Assembly: GCF_023507705.1 (NCBI RefSeq)
Contig: NZ_JALBGD010000004.1
Span: forward strand, 395,588-459,587
Origin: Stappia sp. WLB 29
Lineage (GTDB): Bacteria > Pseudomonadota > Alphaproteobacteria > Rhizobiales > Stappiaceae
Direction: 5' to 3'
DNA length: 64,000 nt
The translations under genes were made by a program, and so were the position numbers. The number at the start of each line of letters is the position of its first letter. Position 1 is the stretch's first letter. Below are positions 45,728 through 55,542 of this stretch, piece after piece. The notes beneath the pieces are model-generated. The model was given only the letters and a program-made list of their open reading frames with translations, was not told the origin of the DNA and made no database searches.

Positions 45728-47112
45728 TCGAGCGGATCCGCGCGATCGCCGCCGGCAAGGGCTTTCGGAAGATCTTCTGGTCCCTCGTCAGCCGAGGCAG
45801 CAGCACGGTGCTGAGCTTCGCCCTGCTGTTCGTGGCGAGCCATGTGCTCGATACGGACGAGTACGGCCTCTACATCTTCCTCTTCTCGGTCGGTTCTTCG
45901 CTCGGGTTGATTGCGGTCTTCGGCCAGCAGGTGCTGCTGATGAAGCACTTTCGATTGGCCAGCCACGCGCGCGGGGAAACCAACCAGTCGCTCCTCTACT
46001 ACAATGCGCTGTGGCTCGGCATCGGCTGCGGCGGCCAGCTGCTGGCCGCTTTCGTCATCTGGCTGTTTTCCGACCGGCTTCCCTACCCGTACGACCACTT
46101 GCCCATCGCCTTGCTGTTCGGCGCGATCTTCACGCTCAGCGAGTACATGCAGAGCTATTTCATCGTCCATGCGCGCATCGTGCTGGCTCTTGTGCCGCGC
46201 GAAAATCTCTGGCGCCTGCTGTCTTGCCTGGCTCTGGCCGGCCTTGCCTGGGCGGGCCTGCTGCATACGGGCTCGGCTGCCATCGAGATCGTCACAGGCC
46301 TGCTCGCGCTGATGGTCGGCTACCAGTTCGTCCGTTTCGTCGCCCATGAGGGGCTCGGCTTCCTGCGCGCATCCGGCGCCCGGGCCGAGGTTCCCTCGCG
46401 CGAATGGCGGCGCGAGACGCTGACCTTCTCGGCCAACGGCTTTTTTTCCTCCGCCGCGCTCTATTTCGAGACGATCCTGATCGGCATTGCCATCGGTCTC
46501 GATGTGGCGGCCTTCTATTTCGTCGCCACCCGCATCGCCTCCCTGCTGATTCTGCCCGTGCTGGCGATTGACACGGTCGGCGTGCCGCTGATCTCGGCCC
46601 GCTTCCAGGAACGGGACCATGCCGGCGCGCAGAAGCTGGTCTCGATGCTGTCGGCCGGCAGTTTCGTCCTGGCCGCCATCGGCGGCGTCGTGCTGTTCGT
46701 GGTCGGCCCCTTCGTGCTGCATCTCTTCAATCCGGCCTTCGTGGAGCATTTCCCGGTCCTGGTTCTGCTGTCCATCGGGGCGATAGCCCATGCCTTCTTC
46801 GGACCCGGCACCTGGCTGATGATGATCGGCGGCGGCGAGGCCTATCTGCTCAAGGCGCGTAGCGTGGTCTTTGCGGTCTATCTCGGCATGCTCTTCGTGC
46901 TGGCCAGCCAGTTCGGACCGGAGGGCGTTGCCATGGCCGGGGTGCTCGAGCTGGTGACCCTGCACCTGATCTCGCGGCGCTGGGTCCTGCGCCACTGGCA
47001 GGTCGACAATGCGGCCACATCCTTCCTGATGCTGAGGTGGCGCGAGAGGCAGGCCGCGGCCGGAAAGGTCCGGAACCGGGCACTGGAGGCAGGCGACAAT
47101 GGTCGTCCGTAG
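45724..47112 (+). CDS. Wzx-like polysaccharide flippase
   Basis: 462-residue MATE/MVF-type membrane protein with 12 or more hydrophobic segments, beginning FRKIFWSLVSRGSSTVLSFALLFVASHVLDTDEYGLYIFLFS. The pattern matches oligosaccharide flippases that move lipid-linked repeat units across the inner membrane. ATG shares ATGA with the glycosyltransferase stop. The GH5 gene starts inside its 3' end. Confidence 0.88.
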   Translation: MIERIRAIAAGKGFRKIFWSLVSRGSSTVLSFALLFVASHVLDTDEYGLYIFLFSVGSSLGLIAVFGQQVLLMKHFRLASHARGETNQSLLYYNALWLGIGCGGQLLAAFVIWLFSDRLPYPYDHLPIALLFGAIFTLSEYMQSYFIVHARIVLALVPRENLWRLLSCLALAGLAWAGLLHTGSAAIEIVTGLLALMVGYQFVRFVAHEGLGFLRASGARAEVPSREWRRETLTFSANGFFSSAALYFETILIGIAIGLDVAAFYFVATRIASLLILPVLAIDTVGVPLISARFQERDHAGAQKLVSMLSAGSFVLAAIGGVVLFVVGPFVLHLFNPAFVEHFPVLVLLSIGAIAHAFFGPGTWLMMIGGGEAYLLKARSVVFAVYLGMLFVLASQFGPEGVAMAGVLELVTLHLISRRWVLRHWQVDNAATSFLMLRWRERQAAAGKVRNRALEAGDNGRP

Positions 47113-48151
47113 AACCATTGCCGGCAGCGTTCTCGTCTCGCTGCTGCTTGGCTCGCTTCCTGCGGCCGCCGCCGAGTGCCTGCGCGGAGCAAATGCGGCC
47201 GGAGCCGAGTTCGGCGAGGTCCTGCCCGGCGAGTTCGGGCGCCACTACATCTATCCCTCGGCCGAGACCCTGCGCTATCTGCACTCCAAGGGCATGAACG
47301 TCATCCGCCTGCCGTTCCGCTGGGAGCGCCTGCAGAAAAAGCAGTTCGCCGAGTTCGACGAGGTCGAGCTGAAGCGCTTGCAGGAGACGGTCGCCACCGC
47401 CACCGGCCTCGGCATGACGGTGGTGCTCGATCCCAGCAATTTCGCCATGTACTACCAGAAGAACATCGGCAGCGAGGATGTGCCCGTCGAGGCCTTCGCC
47501 GACTTCTGGCGCCGGCTCGCGCCGCTCTTTGCCGGCCGCGACGACATCATCTACCTGATCATGAACGAGCCGGCCTTCGTCACGGCGCAGCAATGGCTGC
47601 CGGCGGCGAACGCGGCCATCGCCGAGGTGCGCAAGGCCGGGGCGGACAATTTCATCCTCGTGCCCGGGACGATCTGGACCGCCGCCGTCCACTGGTACGC
47701 GGATCAGGAGGGCGGCTCGAACGCTGAGGTGATGCGCGGCGTCATCGACCCGATGAACCACTACGGCTTCGACATCCACCAGTATCTCGACGACGACTAT
47801 TCCGGCACCAAGGCCGCCTGCAACAAGGTGGACGAGGCGATTGCCGGGCTGGAGCGCGTCACCGCCTGGATGGAGGAAACCGGCAACCGCGCCTTCCTCG
47901 GCGAGTTCGGCGGCCATGCCCGCCCGGATTGCTACCGCGGCCTTGCCCGTGTCGTCAGCCTGCTGAACTCGCGCCCCGACATCTGGACCGGCTGGACCAT
48001 CTGGGCCGCCGGCGACTGGTGGGGCGACTACCCGCTTTCGGTCCAGCCGCTGGAAGACGGTCTCGACCGGCCGCAGATGGTGGCGATCGAGCCGTTCATC
48101 GCGCGCAAGACACCGGAGGAGCGCTCGTGCGAGTCGCTGCGCCGCCGATGA
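47099..48151 (+). CDS. Secreted glycoside hydrolase family 5 (cellulase-like)
   Basis: 350-residue GH5 enzyme with a Sec signal peptide (MVVRRTIAGSVLVSLLLGSLPAAAAE). Conserved residues are in RLPFRWERLQ, the acid/base Glu157 in LIMNEPAF, HYGFDIHQYLD and the nucleophile Glu269 in FLGEFGGH, so it should be active on beta-1,4- or similar linkages. Within a polysaccharide export operon it probably trims or releases the exported polymer in the periplasm, as glycanases of cellulose and EPS systems do. Confidence 0.92.
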   Translation: MVVRRTIAGSVLVSLLLGSLPAAAAECLRGANAAGAEFGEVLPGEFGRHYIYPSAETLRYLHSKGMNVIRLPFRWERLQKKQFAEFDEVELKRLQETVATATGLGMTVVLDPSNFAMYYQKNIGSEDVPVEAFADFWRRLAPLFAGRDDIIYLIMNEPAFVTAQQWLPAANAAIAEVRKAGADNFILVPGTIWTAAVHWYADQEGGSNAEVMRGVIDPMNHYGFDIHQYLDDDYSGTKAACNKVDEAIAGLERVTAWMEETGNRAFLGEFGGHARPDCYRGLARVVSLLNSRPDIWTGWTIWAAGDWWGDYPLSVQPLEDGLDRPQMVAIEPFIARKTPEERSCESLRRR

Positions 48152-49932
48152 CAGGTCTTGCCCTCGCCCCGCGCATTCCGGTGGCCTTCGCCGGGACGAC
48201 CGGCCTGCTGGACATGGCCGGCGGCGATGTCGGCGTGGTGATCTGCGAACCCTGGGGCTACGAGGCGCAATGCGCCCGCCGCGCCCTGCGGGTCCTGTCC
48301 GACCGCCTGTCGGCGCTGGGTTGCCCGGTTCTGCGCTACGACCAGCCGGGTTCCGGCGATGCGCTCGCCGCCGGTGCCGATATCGGTGGGCTCGCCCCGT
48401 TCGACGCCGCGCTCGCCGCTGCCTGTGAGACGCTGCTGAGCGGCACCCGCGCCACCCGTCTCGTGCTGGTCGGTCTCGGCCTTGGCGCTGCCCTGTGCCT
48501 GCGCCATGCCGTCTCCCATCCGCAAACCGTGGCCGGCCTCGTTCTTCTGGCGCCCCCGGCCAAGGGTCGCGTGTGGCTGCGCGAGTTGCAGGCCCGCGCG
48601 GTGATGATCGGCGAGGTCACCGGTTCGGCTCCCGCGCCCGGCCCCGGCGAGGCGCTGCGCATCGCCGGCCTGCCCATGTCGCAGGCGTTGGCGGACGAGC
48701 TGCGCGCGCTCGACCTGACCGCGCCAGACGACATGCCCGCCTGCCCGGTCCTGGCGCTGGCGCGCGAGGGCCGCGCCGCGGAAGGGGCCCTGTGCGAGAT
48801 GCTTGCCGCGGAAACCGGCAGCGAGGCCGGCATCATGTCCGGCTACGACGAACTGATGACCGATCCGACCGGCTCGCTCGTGCCGGAGGCGGATTTCGCC
48901 CGTGTCCTGTCCTGGGTGCAGCGCCTGCTGCCGCAGGCCGATGCCGCTCCCGCCGGCAATGGCGCGGCAACGCCGCCTGCCGCCAGGCTTGCCGGCCCGT
49001 CCTTCACGGAGACGTTGTGCCTCTTCGGCCCGCAGGAGGCGATGGTCGGCGTCTGGTGCGCGCCCGCCCGGTCCGATCCGCAGGCCCTGCCGGTGATGCT
49101 GCTCAATGCCGGCGGCAACCCGCGTGCCGGCTGGGCGCGCGGCGGGGTGGAGCTCGCCCGTTCGCTCGCGGCGTCCGGCATCGCCTCCTTCCGTTTCGAC
49201 ATCGCCGATATCGGCGACAGCCGCCCGCTCCCCGACGGGCCGGCGGTGGTCCACTATCACGCAGGCCTGCCGGCGCAGCTGTCGGCGGCCATCGATCTGT
49301 GCGAGGCGATGGGCGGCGGCGACCGCGTCGTGGTAGCTGGCAATTGCGGCGGCGCCTATCTGGCGCTCAACGGCGCCTTGACGGACACGCGCATCGCTCA
49401 TGTCGTCGCGGTCAATCTCCAGCGCTTCCTGTGGGATCCGCGCGACGATGTCGCCGAGGTGCTCCGCTTCGGCCACAGCTCGGCGAGCGAGTACGGCCGC
49501 AAGCTGTTCAGCGCCGAGAAGTGGAAGCGGGTGCTGGCTGGAAAGTCCGACCCGCTCGGCATCCTGCGCAGCCTTGCGGTGCGGGCCTGGCGGCAGGGCG
49601 AGCGGCGCCTGGCGCCCTGGTTGTTCGGCCTTGCGCCCTTCTCGCGGCTCTATCGTCAGGTGCATGCCAATCTGGCGGCGCTGGCGCTGCGCGGCGTTGC
49701 CATCGTCCTCGTCTTCAGCGAGGGCGATCCGGGGCTTGCGCAGCTCGACACGTTCTTCGGCGAAGGCTGGAAGCGCCTAGCCGCCTATCCGAATATCGAA
49801 GTCGCGATGATCCCGGATGCGGACCACAATCTCACGCCGGACGCGGCGCGTCTGGCGCTGCGCGAGCAGGTGATCGGCGCGGCCCTGGCCGAGGCCACGA
49901 GCGAAGCCGCGGGCGCTCAGCCCGCCGCGTAG
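48148..49932 (+). CDS. Tandem alpha/beta-hydrolase-fold protein with altered nucleophile sites
   Basis: 594-residue protein with two alpha/beta-hydrolase domains. Domain 1 (about 15-265) has the elbow sequence G109-L-G-L-G113 with no nucleophile. Domain 2 (about 285-575) has G398-N-C-G-G402 with Cys400 in place of Ser, followed by SEGDPG and DADHNLT as likely Asp and His partners. No signal peptide. It may be an acyl- or aminoacyl-transferring enzyme rather than an esterase. ATG 48148 overlaps the GH5 stop (ATGA), so it belongs to the exopolysaccharide operon. Its last 16 bases overlap the convergent GH2 gene. Confidence 0.82.
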   Translation: MTGLALAPRIPVAFAGTTGLLDMAGGDVGVVICEPWGYEAQCARRALRVLSDRLSALGCPVLRYDQPGSGDALAAGADIGGLAPFDAALAAACETLLSGTRATRLVLVGLGLGAALCLRHAVSHPQTVAGLVLLAPPAKGRVWLRELQARAVMIGEVTGSAPAPGPGEALRIAGLPMSQALADELRALDLTAPDDMPACPVLALAREGRAAEGALCEMLAAETGSEAGIMSGYDELMTDPTGSLVPEADFARVLSWVQRLLPQADAAPAGNGAATPPAARLAGPSFTETLCLFGPQEAMVGVWCAPARSDPQALPVMLLNAGGNPRAGWARGGVELARSLAASGIASFRFDIADIGDSRPLPDGPAVVHYHAGLPAQLSAAIDLCEAMGGGDRVVVAGNCGGAYLALNGALTDTRIAHVVAVNLQRFLWDPRDDVAEVLRFGHSSASEYGRKLFSAEKWKRVLAGKSDPLGILRSLAVRAWRQGERRLAPWLFGLAPFSRLYRQVHANLAALALRGVAIVLVFSEGDPGLAQLDTFFGEGWKRLAAYPNIEVAMIPDADHNLTPDAARLALREQVIGAALAEATSEAAGAQPAA

Positions 49933-52397
49933 GGCACCGGCTGGCCGCCGAGCGGCAGAACCTGCCCCTGCGGCCTTGCATCGCCCGGCGTACCCGGTCG
50001 CCGGCGCAGCGCCACCATCTTCACATGCCCCGGCGCCAGGTGGAACCAGTTGTCGAGCGCCAGGAACGCCTCGTCGCGGATCGACACGCTCTGCGCGATC
50101 CTGTCGCTCGAAAGCCTCAGGCACCAGCCGCCATCCGCTGTCGCGAACGCCTCGGCGGAGATCTTCGCCCCGCGCGCCGACGCCTTGCGCCCGAGCGGGA
50201 AGTGGAAGGCCTCGTCCAGCACCGCTTCGGTGTCGGGATCGAGCACCTGCACATGCACGCAGTCGTGCGAGGGCGGGCCGAAGCGGAAGGCGAAAGTCGT
50301 GTCGAAGAAGGCGCCGATCAGCCGGGTCGCCGGCAGGGTGAGGCTGCCATGCGCAGGCATCTCCACCACCTCCGAGCCGCTTGCCACCGGCATATGCCCC
50401 TCGCGCAGGCATGCGATCTCGATCCGCATCGCCCGCGCGACGGGTGTGTCGTTCTGCAGGTGGATGTCGAGCCCGTTGGTGCCCTCGTCGGTCACGGTGA
50501 GCCGCAGCGGCGCAAACGCCCGGCGCAACCCGTGCCAGGCGGATTTCGGCGTGCCGTCATGGGCGACGACGCCCCAGCCGGCCCCCGGCATCAGGTCCTG
50601 GAAGGTCCACACCAGCGCGCCGCCGCAGCCCGATCCCTTGCGCCGCCATTCGGCGAAACTCGTCTCCATCACCTCGGCGACGGCCGCCCGGCCGTGGTCC
50701 AGATAGGAAGCCGGATCGCCGTAGCGCAGGTCGAGCAGATCGATGCCGTAGAGCTCGCGCACATAGTGATCGCGCACGTCCTCGAAGTCCCAGCCGACAT
50801 CCCGGTCGCGCGGCACGCCGCGCTTCCAGTCCGGATGGTGGCAGGGCGCGAGCTCCGAGACGGCCCCCGGCTCCGGCACGTTGGAAAAGGCGAGGCATTC
50901 GCCGGCAAAGCGCACATGCGCCCGCCTGGCATCTTCCAGCGGCCGGCGATAGGCGCCGACGCCGTAGTAATGGGCAATCCCTGCATTGGGCGAGAACGGC
51001 ATGGCGCCGCCGCTCGGCGAGTTCGGCACATAGGGCACGTCGGGCCGTGCGCTTGCCGCTGCGCCGGGCAGGATCTCCTCGGTCAGCGCCCCGCGCCAGC
51101 GCTCCTCGGGCAGGCCCATCATCGCGCCCTGCTGGTGCATCTCGCTGCCGCCGCACACGACGGCCAGCGACGGGGAGGCACTTGTCCTGCCGAGCAGGTC
51201 CGATGTTTCGCGGGCGACTTTCGCCGCGAATTCCGGATCGCTCGCCGGATAGTCGAAATTGGCGAAGGGCAGGTCCTGCCACACGAGAATGCCGAGCGCG
51301 TCGCACAGCTCGAAGAAGGCGGGGCTTTCCGGCGCCATCGTTCCGCCGATGCGCAGCATGTTCATATGCGCATCGCGCGCCAGTTCCAGCCAGGGACGAT
51401 AGGCGTCGCGGGTGCCGGGCAGGGCGGAGATATCGGCGCTGGTCCACACCGCACCGCGGCAGAACACCGGCACGCCGTTGACGAGGAGGCCAAAACCGTT
51501 GCCGTCCGGCCCCCGGTCCACCTCGATCCGACGGAAGCCGGTGCGTGCCAGCAGCAGCTCGCGCCCTTCGCCGACGAGCCGGACCTCATGCAGGCGCGGC
51601 GTTCCGTGCGTGTGCGGCCACCAGGATTCGATATCGGGGAGGTCGAGCGTGGCGGCAAGCTTGCCGTCCGCTTGCTGTTCCAGCGGCGCCTCCACGCCGG
51701 CACAGGCAATGCGCGCGGGGCCCGCAAACCCGTCGCCGGGCCGCAGCGAAACGGCGAGCTGCCCGGTGCCGTCCTCGCGCAAGGCGGAGCGGATCGACAC
51801 ATCGTGCAGCAGCACATCGGAGCACGCGGCGAGCGTCATCCCTCGCCAGGGGCCGACCGCATGCACGCTCGGGCACCAGCCCGGTATGTGGCCGAGCAGG
51901 GTACTGCGCACCATGCGAAGTCCCGGCTCGTCGACAAGGCGTGTGCGCCAGCGTGCGCGCGGACCCTTGCGGGCGAAATGCGGCGTGAGCGCGCGAAAAC
52001 AGAACATCAGCTCTGCGGGGCCCTCGAGATCGCACTCGACCTGAAGCGGCTGATACATGCTGTCGGAGGACAGCAGCGGCGCGCCGTCGATCCAGGCCTC
52101 GCAGACCGTCGCCAGTCCGTCGCAGCGCAAGACATGCGTCCCGGGCTTGGTCGGAGCGACGCTGCAACGATACCAGACGTCCTTGTCGTGCAGCGGCATC
52201 GGCGTCTCGCGCGAAAACCGACCTGCCGCCTCCAGCGCGGCCGCAGCCGTTCCCGGCACCGTGGCCGGAACCCACTCGGCGGCGCCCGCGTCCATCTCGG
52301 CGGGCGTCGTCCAGGCACCCTCCGGCGTCACGCAGAGCTGCCAGTCGGCGTTGGCGAGACGGTTCCCGGCCTCGGGCAGGGTGGCAAGGTCGATCAT
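49917..52397 (-). CDS. Glycoside hydrolase family 2 (beta-mannosidase-like)
   Basis: 826-residue GH2 enzyme without signal peptide. Order is sugar-binding jelly roll (WVPATVPGTAAAALEAAG; WYRCSVAPTKPG), immunoglobulin-like domain, TIM barrel (VNGVPVFCRGAVWTSADISALPG; MNMLRIGGTMAPESPAFFELCDALGILVWQDLPFANFDYP), then C-terminal beta domains. The acid/base Glu is probably in VVCGGSEMHQQ and the nucleophile Glu in RFAGECLAFSN. Both are present, though the motifs differ from textbook beta-mannosidases. It is the last gene of the minus-strand aminoacyl-carrier operon, 40 bases after DUF1839. Confidence 0.85.
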   Translation of the reverse strand: MIDLATLPEAGNRLANADWQLCVTPEGAWTTPAEMDAGAAEWVPATVPGTAAAALEAAGRFSRETPMPLHDKDVWYRCSVAPTKPGTHVLRCDGLATVCEAWIDGAPLLSSDSMYQPLQVECDLEGPAELMFCFRALTPHFARKGPRARWRTRLVDEPGLRMVRSTLLGHIPGWCPSVHAVGPWRGMTLAACSDVLLHDVSIRSALREDGTGQLAVSLRPGDGFAGPARIACAGVEAPLEQQADGKLAATLDLPDIESWWPHTHGTPRLHEVRLVGEGRELLLARTGFRRIEVDRGPDGNGFGLLVNGVPVFCRGAVWTSADISALPGTRDAYRPWLELARDAHMNMLRIGGTMAPESPAFFELCDALGILVWQDLPFANFDYPASDPEFAAKVARETSDLLGRTSASPSLAVVCGGSEMHQQGAMMGLPEERWRGALTEEILPGAAASARPDVPYVPNSPSGGAMPFSPNAGIAHYYGVGAYRRPLEDARRAHVRFAGECLAFSNVPEPGAVSELAPCHHPDWKRGVPRDRDVGWDFEDVRDHYVRELYGIDLLDLRYGDPASYLDHGRAAVAEVMETSFAEWRRKGSGCGGALVWTFQDLMPGAGWGVVAHDGTPKSAWHGLRRAFAPLRLTVTDEGTNGLDIHLQNDTPVARAMRIEIACLREGHMPVASGSEVVEMPAHGSLTLPATRLIGAFFDTTFAFRFGPPSHDCVHVQVLDPDTEAVLDEAFHFPLGRKASARGAKISAEAFATADGGWCLRLSSDRIAQSVSIRDEAFLALDNWFHLAPGHVKMVALRRRPGTPGDARPQGQVLPLGGQPVPYAAG

Positions 52398-52437
52398 CTG
52401 GCTCCCCGGTACTGGGCAGTCCCGCGCGGCCGCAGCG

Positions 52438-53433
52438 TCACGCGGCGAGCGTGCGCAGGCGGGAGGGAAGTTTCTCTTCCAGCCCCGTCATCAGCGTGTC
52501 CCAGGCCGCTGCCGCCGGGGTCAAGGCCTCGTCGAGCCCGGAAAAGCGTTTTCGCGCCAGCGCCCTTGCCAGCTGGAACTGCAGCGTCTTGCAGCATTCG
52601 GAGATGGCTCGTGCCGCGCCGGCCTCCGCCGCAAGGCTGCCGTCCTCGGCAAGCCAGTCGAGATGGCTCGCCGCCAGCTCGAAATTGGCGCCCGCCTGGC
52701 GCAGCGTGTTGAACGCGTATTTGTGGAAGGCCTCGAAGGGACGCTCCGACAGGGCCTCGATCTCGGCCGCGAAGCCCGATGCATAGACGGCAAAGGGATT
52801 GTCCTTCGGCCGCCGGGCCAGATGCCCGGCAAGCAGCTTCCAGGCGGTCTCGCGCGGATCGCCGGCCGGTGCAGCCTCGGGGAATTTCGCGAATTCGGTA
52901 TAGGGCAGGAAGGGGAGGGGCTGGGCGTGTTCGCCGCGCTGGAACACGCCGTCGAAGTCCTCGCCTTCCAGTTCGAAGAAGCCGGCATTGTGGAAGTAGC
53001 GCAGACGCTTGGCGCCTTCGTCCAGCGCGGTGATCGCCACCGTCGTCTTGCCGTGCTCGATGCGGTAGCTGACGCCCTGCGTGTCGGGCAGGAAATAGCT
53101 GTCCACCTCGACGAGGCAGAGCCGGCCGCGGGCGATCTGCGTCGCCACATGCCGCTCGACCGGCTCGTAGACGGCCAGTTCCGTCGCACGGATGCCGTAG
53201 AGTGCCTCGAGATCCTCCAGCGGCACCTTGAAGAAGGTGAACTGGTCGCCCTCGAAATCCTGCGTCACGGTGAAGCCGAGCATCGCCTCCACCGGCAGGC
53301 CGAGCGCATGCAGCACCTCGATCCACAGATCGACATAGCAGTTGGTCTCCGGCCACATCCGCCCCGCGTCATGCAGGGGATGCGGCCGGTAGCCGTCGGC
53401 CCGAAGGGCGGCGAGCCTGTCGAATGCGGGCAT
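52438..53433 (-). CDS. DUF1839 family protein
   Basis: 331-residue protein matching DUF1839. It starts FDRLAALRADGYRPHPLHDAGRMWPETNCYVDLWIEVLHALGLPVEAML and continues with FEGDQFTFFKVPLEDLEALYGI and VEVDSYFLPDTQGVSYRIEHGKTTVAI. The N-terminal NCYVDLWIE and later Asp/His residues recall a Cys-protease- or peptide-synthase-like pocket (inference only). Homologues are typically found beside amino acid:carrier-protein ligases, as here, so it may receive or transfer the aminoacyl group. ATG 53433 lies two bases after the ligase stop. Confidence 0.85.
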   Translation of the reverse strand: MPAFDRLAALRADGYRPHPLHDAGRMWPETNCYVDLWIEVLHALGLPVEAMLGFTVTQDFEGDQFTFFKVPLEDLEALYGIRATELAVYEPVERHVATQIARGRLCLVEVDSYFLPDTQGVSYRIEHGKTTVAITALDEGAKRLRYFHNAGFFELEGEDFDGVFQRGEHAQPLPFLPYTEFAKFPEAAPAGDPRETAWKLLAGHLARRPKDNPFAVYASGFAAEIEALSERPFEAFHKYAFNTLRQAGANFELAASHLDWLAEDGSLAAEAGAARAISECCKTLQFQLARALARKRFSGLDEALTPAAAAWDTLMTGLEEKLPSRLRTLAA

Positions 53434-53435
53434 GG

Positions 53436-54347
53436 TCAGCCCCACAGCGCCTTGCGCACGTCCGCCGGCCAGTCGGCCGTCTCCAGCCCATGGCGGGCGA
53501 AGAGCGCAAGCGTGATCCGCTCCAGGCCGAAGCCGACGCAGGCCGTGTGCGCGGTCGCGCCGTCGGCGGTCGTGAGGCCCCAGGTCGTGCCGAAATGGTC
53601 CTGGTGGTAGTTGAAGCTGAGGCAGGCGGTCTTGTTGGCCGACGAGGTCACCGGGATCAGCAACTCGAACTTCAGCTTCTGCTCGCGCTGGCTGTTGCCC
53701 ATCATCTTGCCGGCGCGGCCGAAGAACGGATCGTTCGCCGTGTCCAGCTCGACATCGAGGCCGACGGCGGAGATCAGCTTCTGCCCGCGCTCCATCCAGT
53801 CCTCGCGGAATTCCATCACCTGGTCCGGCGTGCCCATGCGCACGAACTCGCGCATGCGGAACAGCTGCATGCGGGCCGGGTCCTTCGAGGGCTCGTGGCG
53901 GAAGCAGTAGGACTGCAGGTCGAACAGCCCGCCGCCGGCCGGCAACGGTCCGCGCTTGGCCACCACCGGATAGAGCGGGTAGCAGGCGGCCGGCGTCAGC
54001 ACCACGTCGGTGGCCTTCTGTCCTTCCGTCCAGTCGCCGCCCTCGGCGATGCACTGCAACAGGTTCATGTGGTCGAGCTCGCAGCCGCAGAAGCTGTGCA
54101 CCGTGCCGGCCAGCTGCGGGAAGCTCTTCATGTAGCCGGAGCCTTCGAAATGCTTGCGGTTCATGCCCGGCGGGAAGCGGATCACCTCCGGGCGCGCGTC
54201 TGCCGGCGCATGGGCGTCGATCAGCTTCTCGAAGCGCGCGATCACGTCCTCGAAGGCGCCGCTGCGGCCATAGAGGCCGTCGATGCCGGTATCGATCAGC
54301 AGGCCGGCGTCGAGCAGCCGGTCGAGCAGCGAGCTCTGCATGTCCAT
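53436..54347 (-). CDS. Amino acid:[carrier protein] ligase (seryl-tRNA-synthetase-like)
   Basis: 303-residue class II synthetase-like catalytic domain without tRNA-binding arm, like Bradyrhizobium Bll0957. Such enzymes activate Gly or Ala with ATP and load it onto a phosphopantetheine carrier protein. The zinc ligands of the family are intact: Cys122 ([11 protein letters not shown]), Glu167 ([10 protein letters not shown]) and Cys270 ([11 protein letters not shown]), each nine positions before the Bll0957 numbering (131, 176, 279). Motif 2 is [21 protein letters not shown]; motif 3 is [16 protein letters not shown]. Its partner carrier protein is encoded at 55542-55799. Confidence 0.93.
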   Translation of the reverse strand: MDMQSSLLDRLLDAGLLIDTGIDGLYGRSGAFEDVIARFEKLIDAHAPADARPEVIRFPPGMNRKHFEGSGYMKSFPQLAGTVHSFCGCELDHMNLLQCIAEGGDWTEGQKATDVVLTPAACYPLYPVVAKRGPLPAGGGLFDLQSYCFRHEPSKDPARMQLFRMREFVRMGTPDQVMEFREDWMERGQKLISAVGLDVELDTANDPFFGRAGKMMGNSQREQKLKFELLIPVTSSANKTACLSFNYHQDHFGTTWGLTTADGATAHTACVGFGLERITLALFARHGLETADWPADVRKALWG

Positions 54348-54360
54348 GGGTCCCTCCCGA

Positions 54361-55542
54361 TCAGCCGTAAAGGCTGGTGTCCTGCTTGTGCACGAGCAGC
54401 ATGGTCGACGTGTTGCCGAGAATGCGGTCGTTGGAGATCATCAGCTGGGCCGAATGCGCATCGCGCAGGTGCCGGCCGAGGCTGTAGGGCGTGCCGTTCT
54501 TGTAGGCGAGGATGCCGCAGATCAGCATGCAGTGATTGATGATCGACAGGATCGTCTGCGAACTGGCGATCTTCAGGTTGTTCATTGCCACGGCAAAGCT
54601 CATGGCCGAGAGCTTGTCCTCGTCGAGCCGCGCCGCGTCGTATTTCTCGATGGCCGCCACGATGCTGGCCTTGACGCCCTGCAGCAGGGCCGAGGCCTCG
54701 GCGACGCGCAGCGCGCCGGGCGGCGCCTGGTCGGGGCTGCGGCGGGCGGCGGCGCGCACGAAGGCCTGCGCCTTGGCGAAGGCATCGGCGGCGATGCCGT
54801 ACCACACCGCGCTCCACAGGATGTGCGAATGGGCGAGCATCGATTGCGCGGCGATCTCGGCGAAGGGTCGGGGCAGGATCTGCTTCGCCGGCGCCTCGCC
54901 CTTGAACAGGAAGCCGTCGGAGCAGGTGCCGCGCATGCCCAGCGTGTCCCACACATGGGTGCGCTCGAGCGTGTACTGGTCCTTCAGGAAGACGGTCATC
55001 ACCTGGTCGCTGGAGGCGGCTTGCGGGTGCGCGCGCGAGGTGATCAGAATGGCGTCGGCCTCGGTGCCGTAGGAGATGACGGTGGCGTCCTTCTGCAGCC
55101 GGCAGGTGTCGCCGTCCACCTCGATCGCGCAGATCGAGTTGCGCAGGTTGCCGCCGATGCCCCCTTCCGTCGTTGCCGAGGCGAGCAGCAGCTGTTCGGC
55201 CGCGACGCGGACCATGAAGCCGCGGTGCCAGTCGTCCTCCTCGCCGTGGCTGACCAGGCTCGAGACCTTGATCTGGTGCATGGCGAAGACCATCGCGGCC
55301 GCGGCGCAGGCCTGCCCGAGAATGGCGCAAAGCTCGGAAATCTCCGCGACCGACGCGCCGTCGCCGCCCAGCTCCACCGGGATCTGGCATCCCAGCAGCC
55401 GTTCGTGCCGCATCGCATCGACCGCCTCGCGCGGGAAGCGCGCCGCGGTGTCGACCGCATCCGCATGGGTGGCGGCGATCGCTGCCACCCGCCGCATGCG
55501 CTCGCACAGCGTCATGGCCTTTGCGGAGCCGAGCACGGTCAT
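54361..55542 (-). CDS. Acyl-CoA dehydrogenase-fold protein
   Basis: 393-residue flavoprotein of the acyl-CoA dehydrogenase family. It has the N-terminal helical domain ([54 protein letters not shown]), middle beta domain ([31 protein letters not shown]) and C-terminal helices. In this operon it could oxidise an aminoacyl group held on the carrier protein, for example glycyl to an imine, rather than fatty acyl-CoA (inference). ATG 55542 shares one base with the carrier-protein stop (TGATG). Confidence 0.87.
   Translation of the reverse strand: MTVLGSAKAMTLCERMRRVAAIAATHADAVDTAARFPREAVDAMRHERLLGCQIPVELGGDGASVAEISELCAILGQACAAAAMVFAMHQIKVSSLVSHGEEDDWHRGFMVRVAAEQLLLASATTEGGIGGNLRNSICAIEVDGDTCRLQKDATVISYGTEADAILITSRAHPQAASSDQVMTVFLKDQYTLERTHVWDTLGMRGTCSDGFLFKGEAPAKQILPRPFAEIAAQSMLAHSHILWSAVWYGIAADAFAKAQAFVRAAARRSPDQAPPGALRVAEASALLQGVKASIVAAIEKYDAARLDEDKLSAMSFAVAMNNLKIASSQTILSIINHCMLICGILAYKNGTPYSLGRHLRDAHSAQLMISNDRILGNTSTMLLVHKQDTSLYG

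Noticed and set aside
48495-52712. Very long forward frame (1405 codons)
   Set aside because: First part is an alternative frame of the hydrolase gene, second part antisense to the GH2 gene; Arg/Ala/Gly-rich with no domain.
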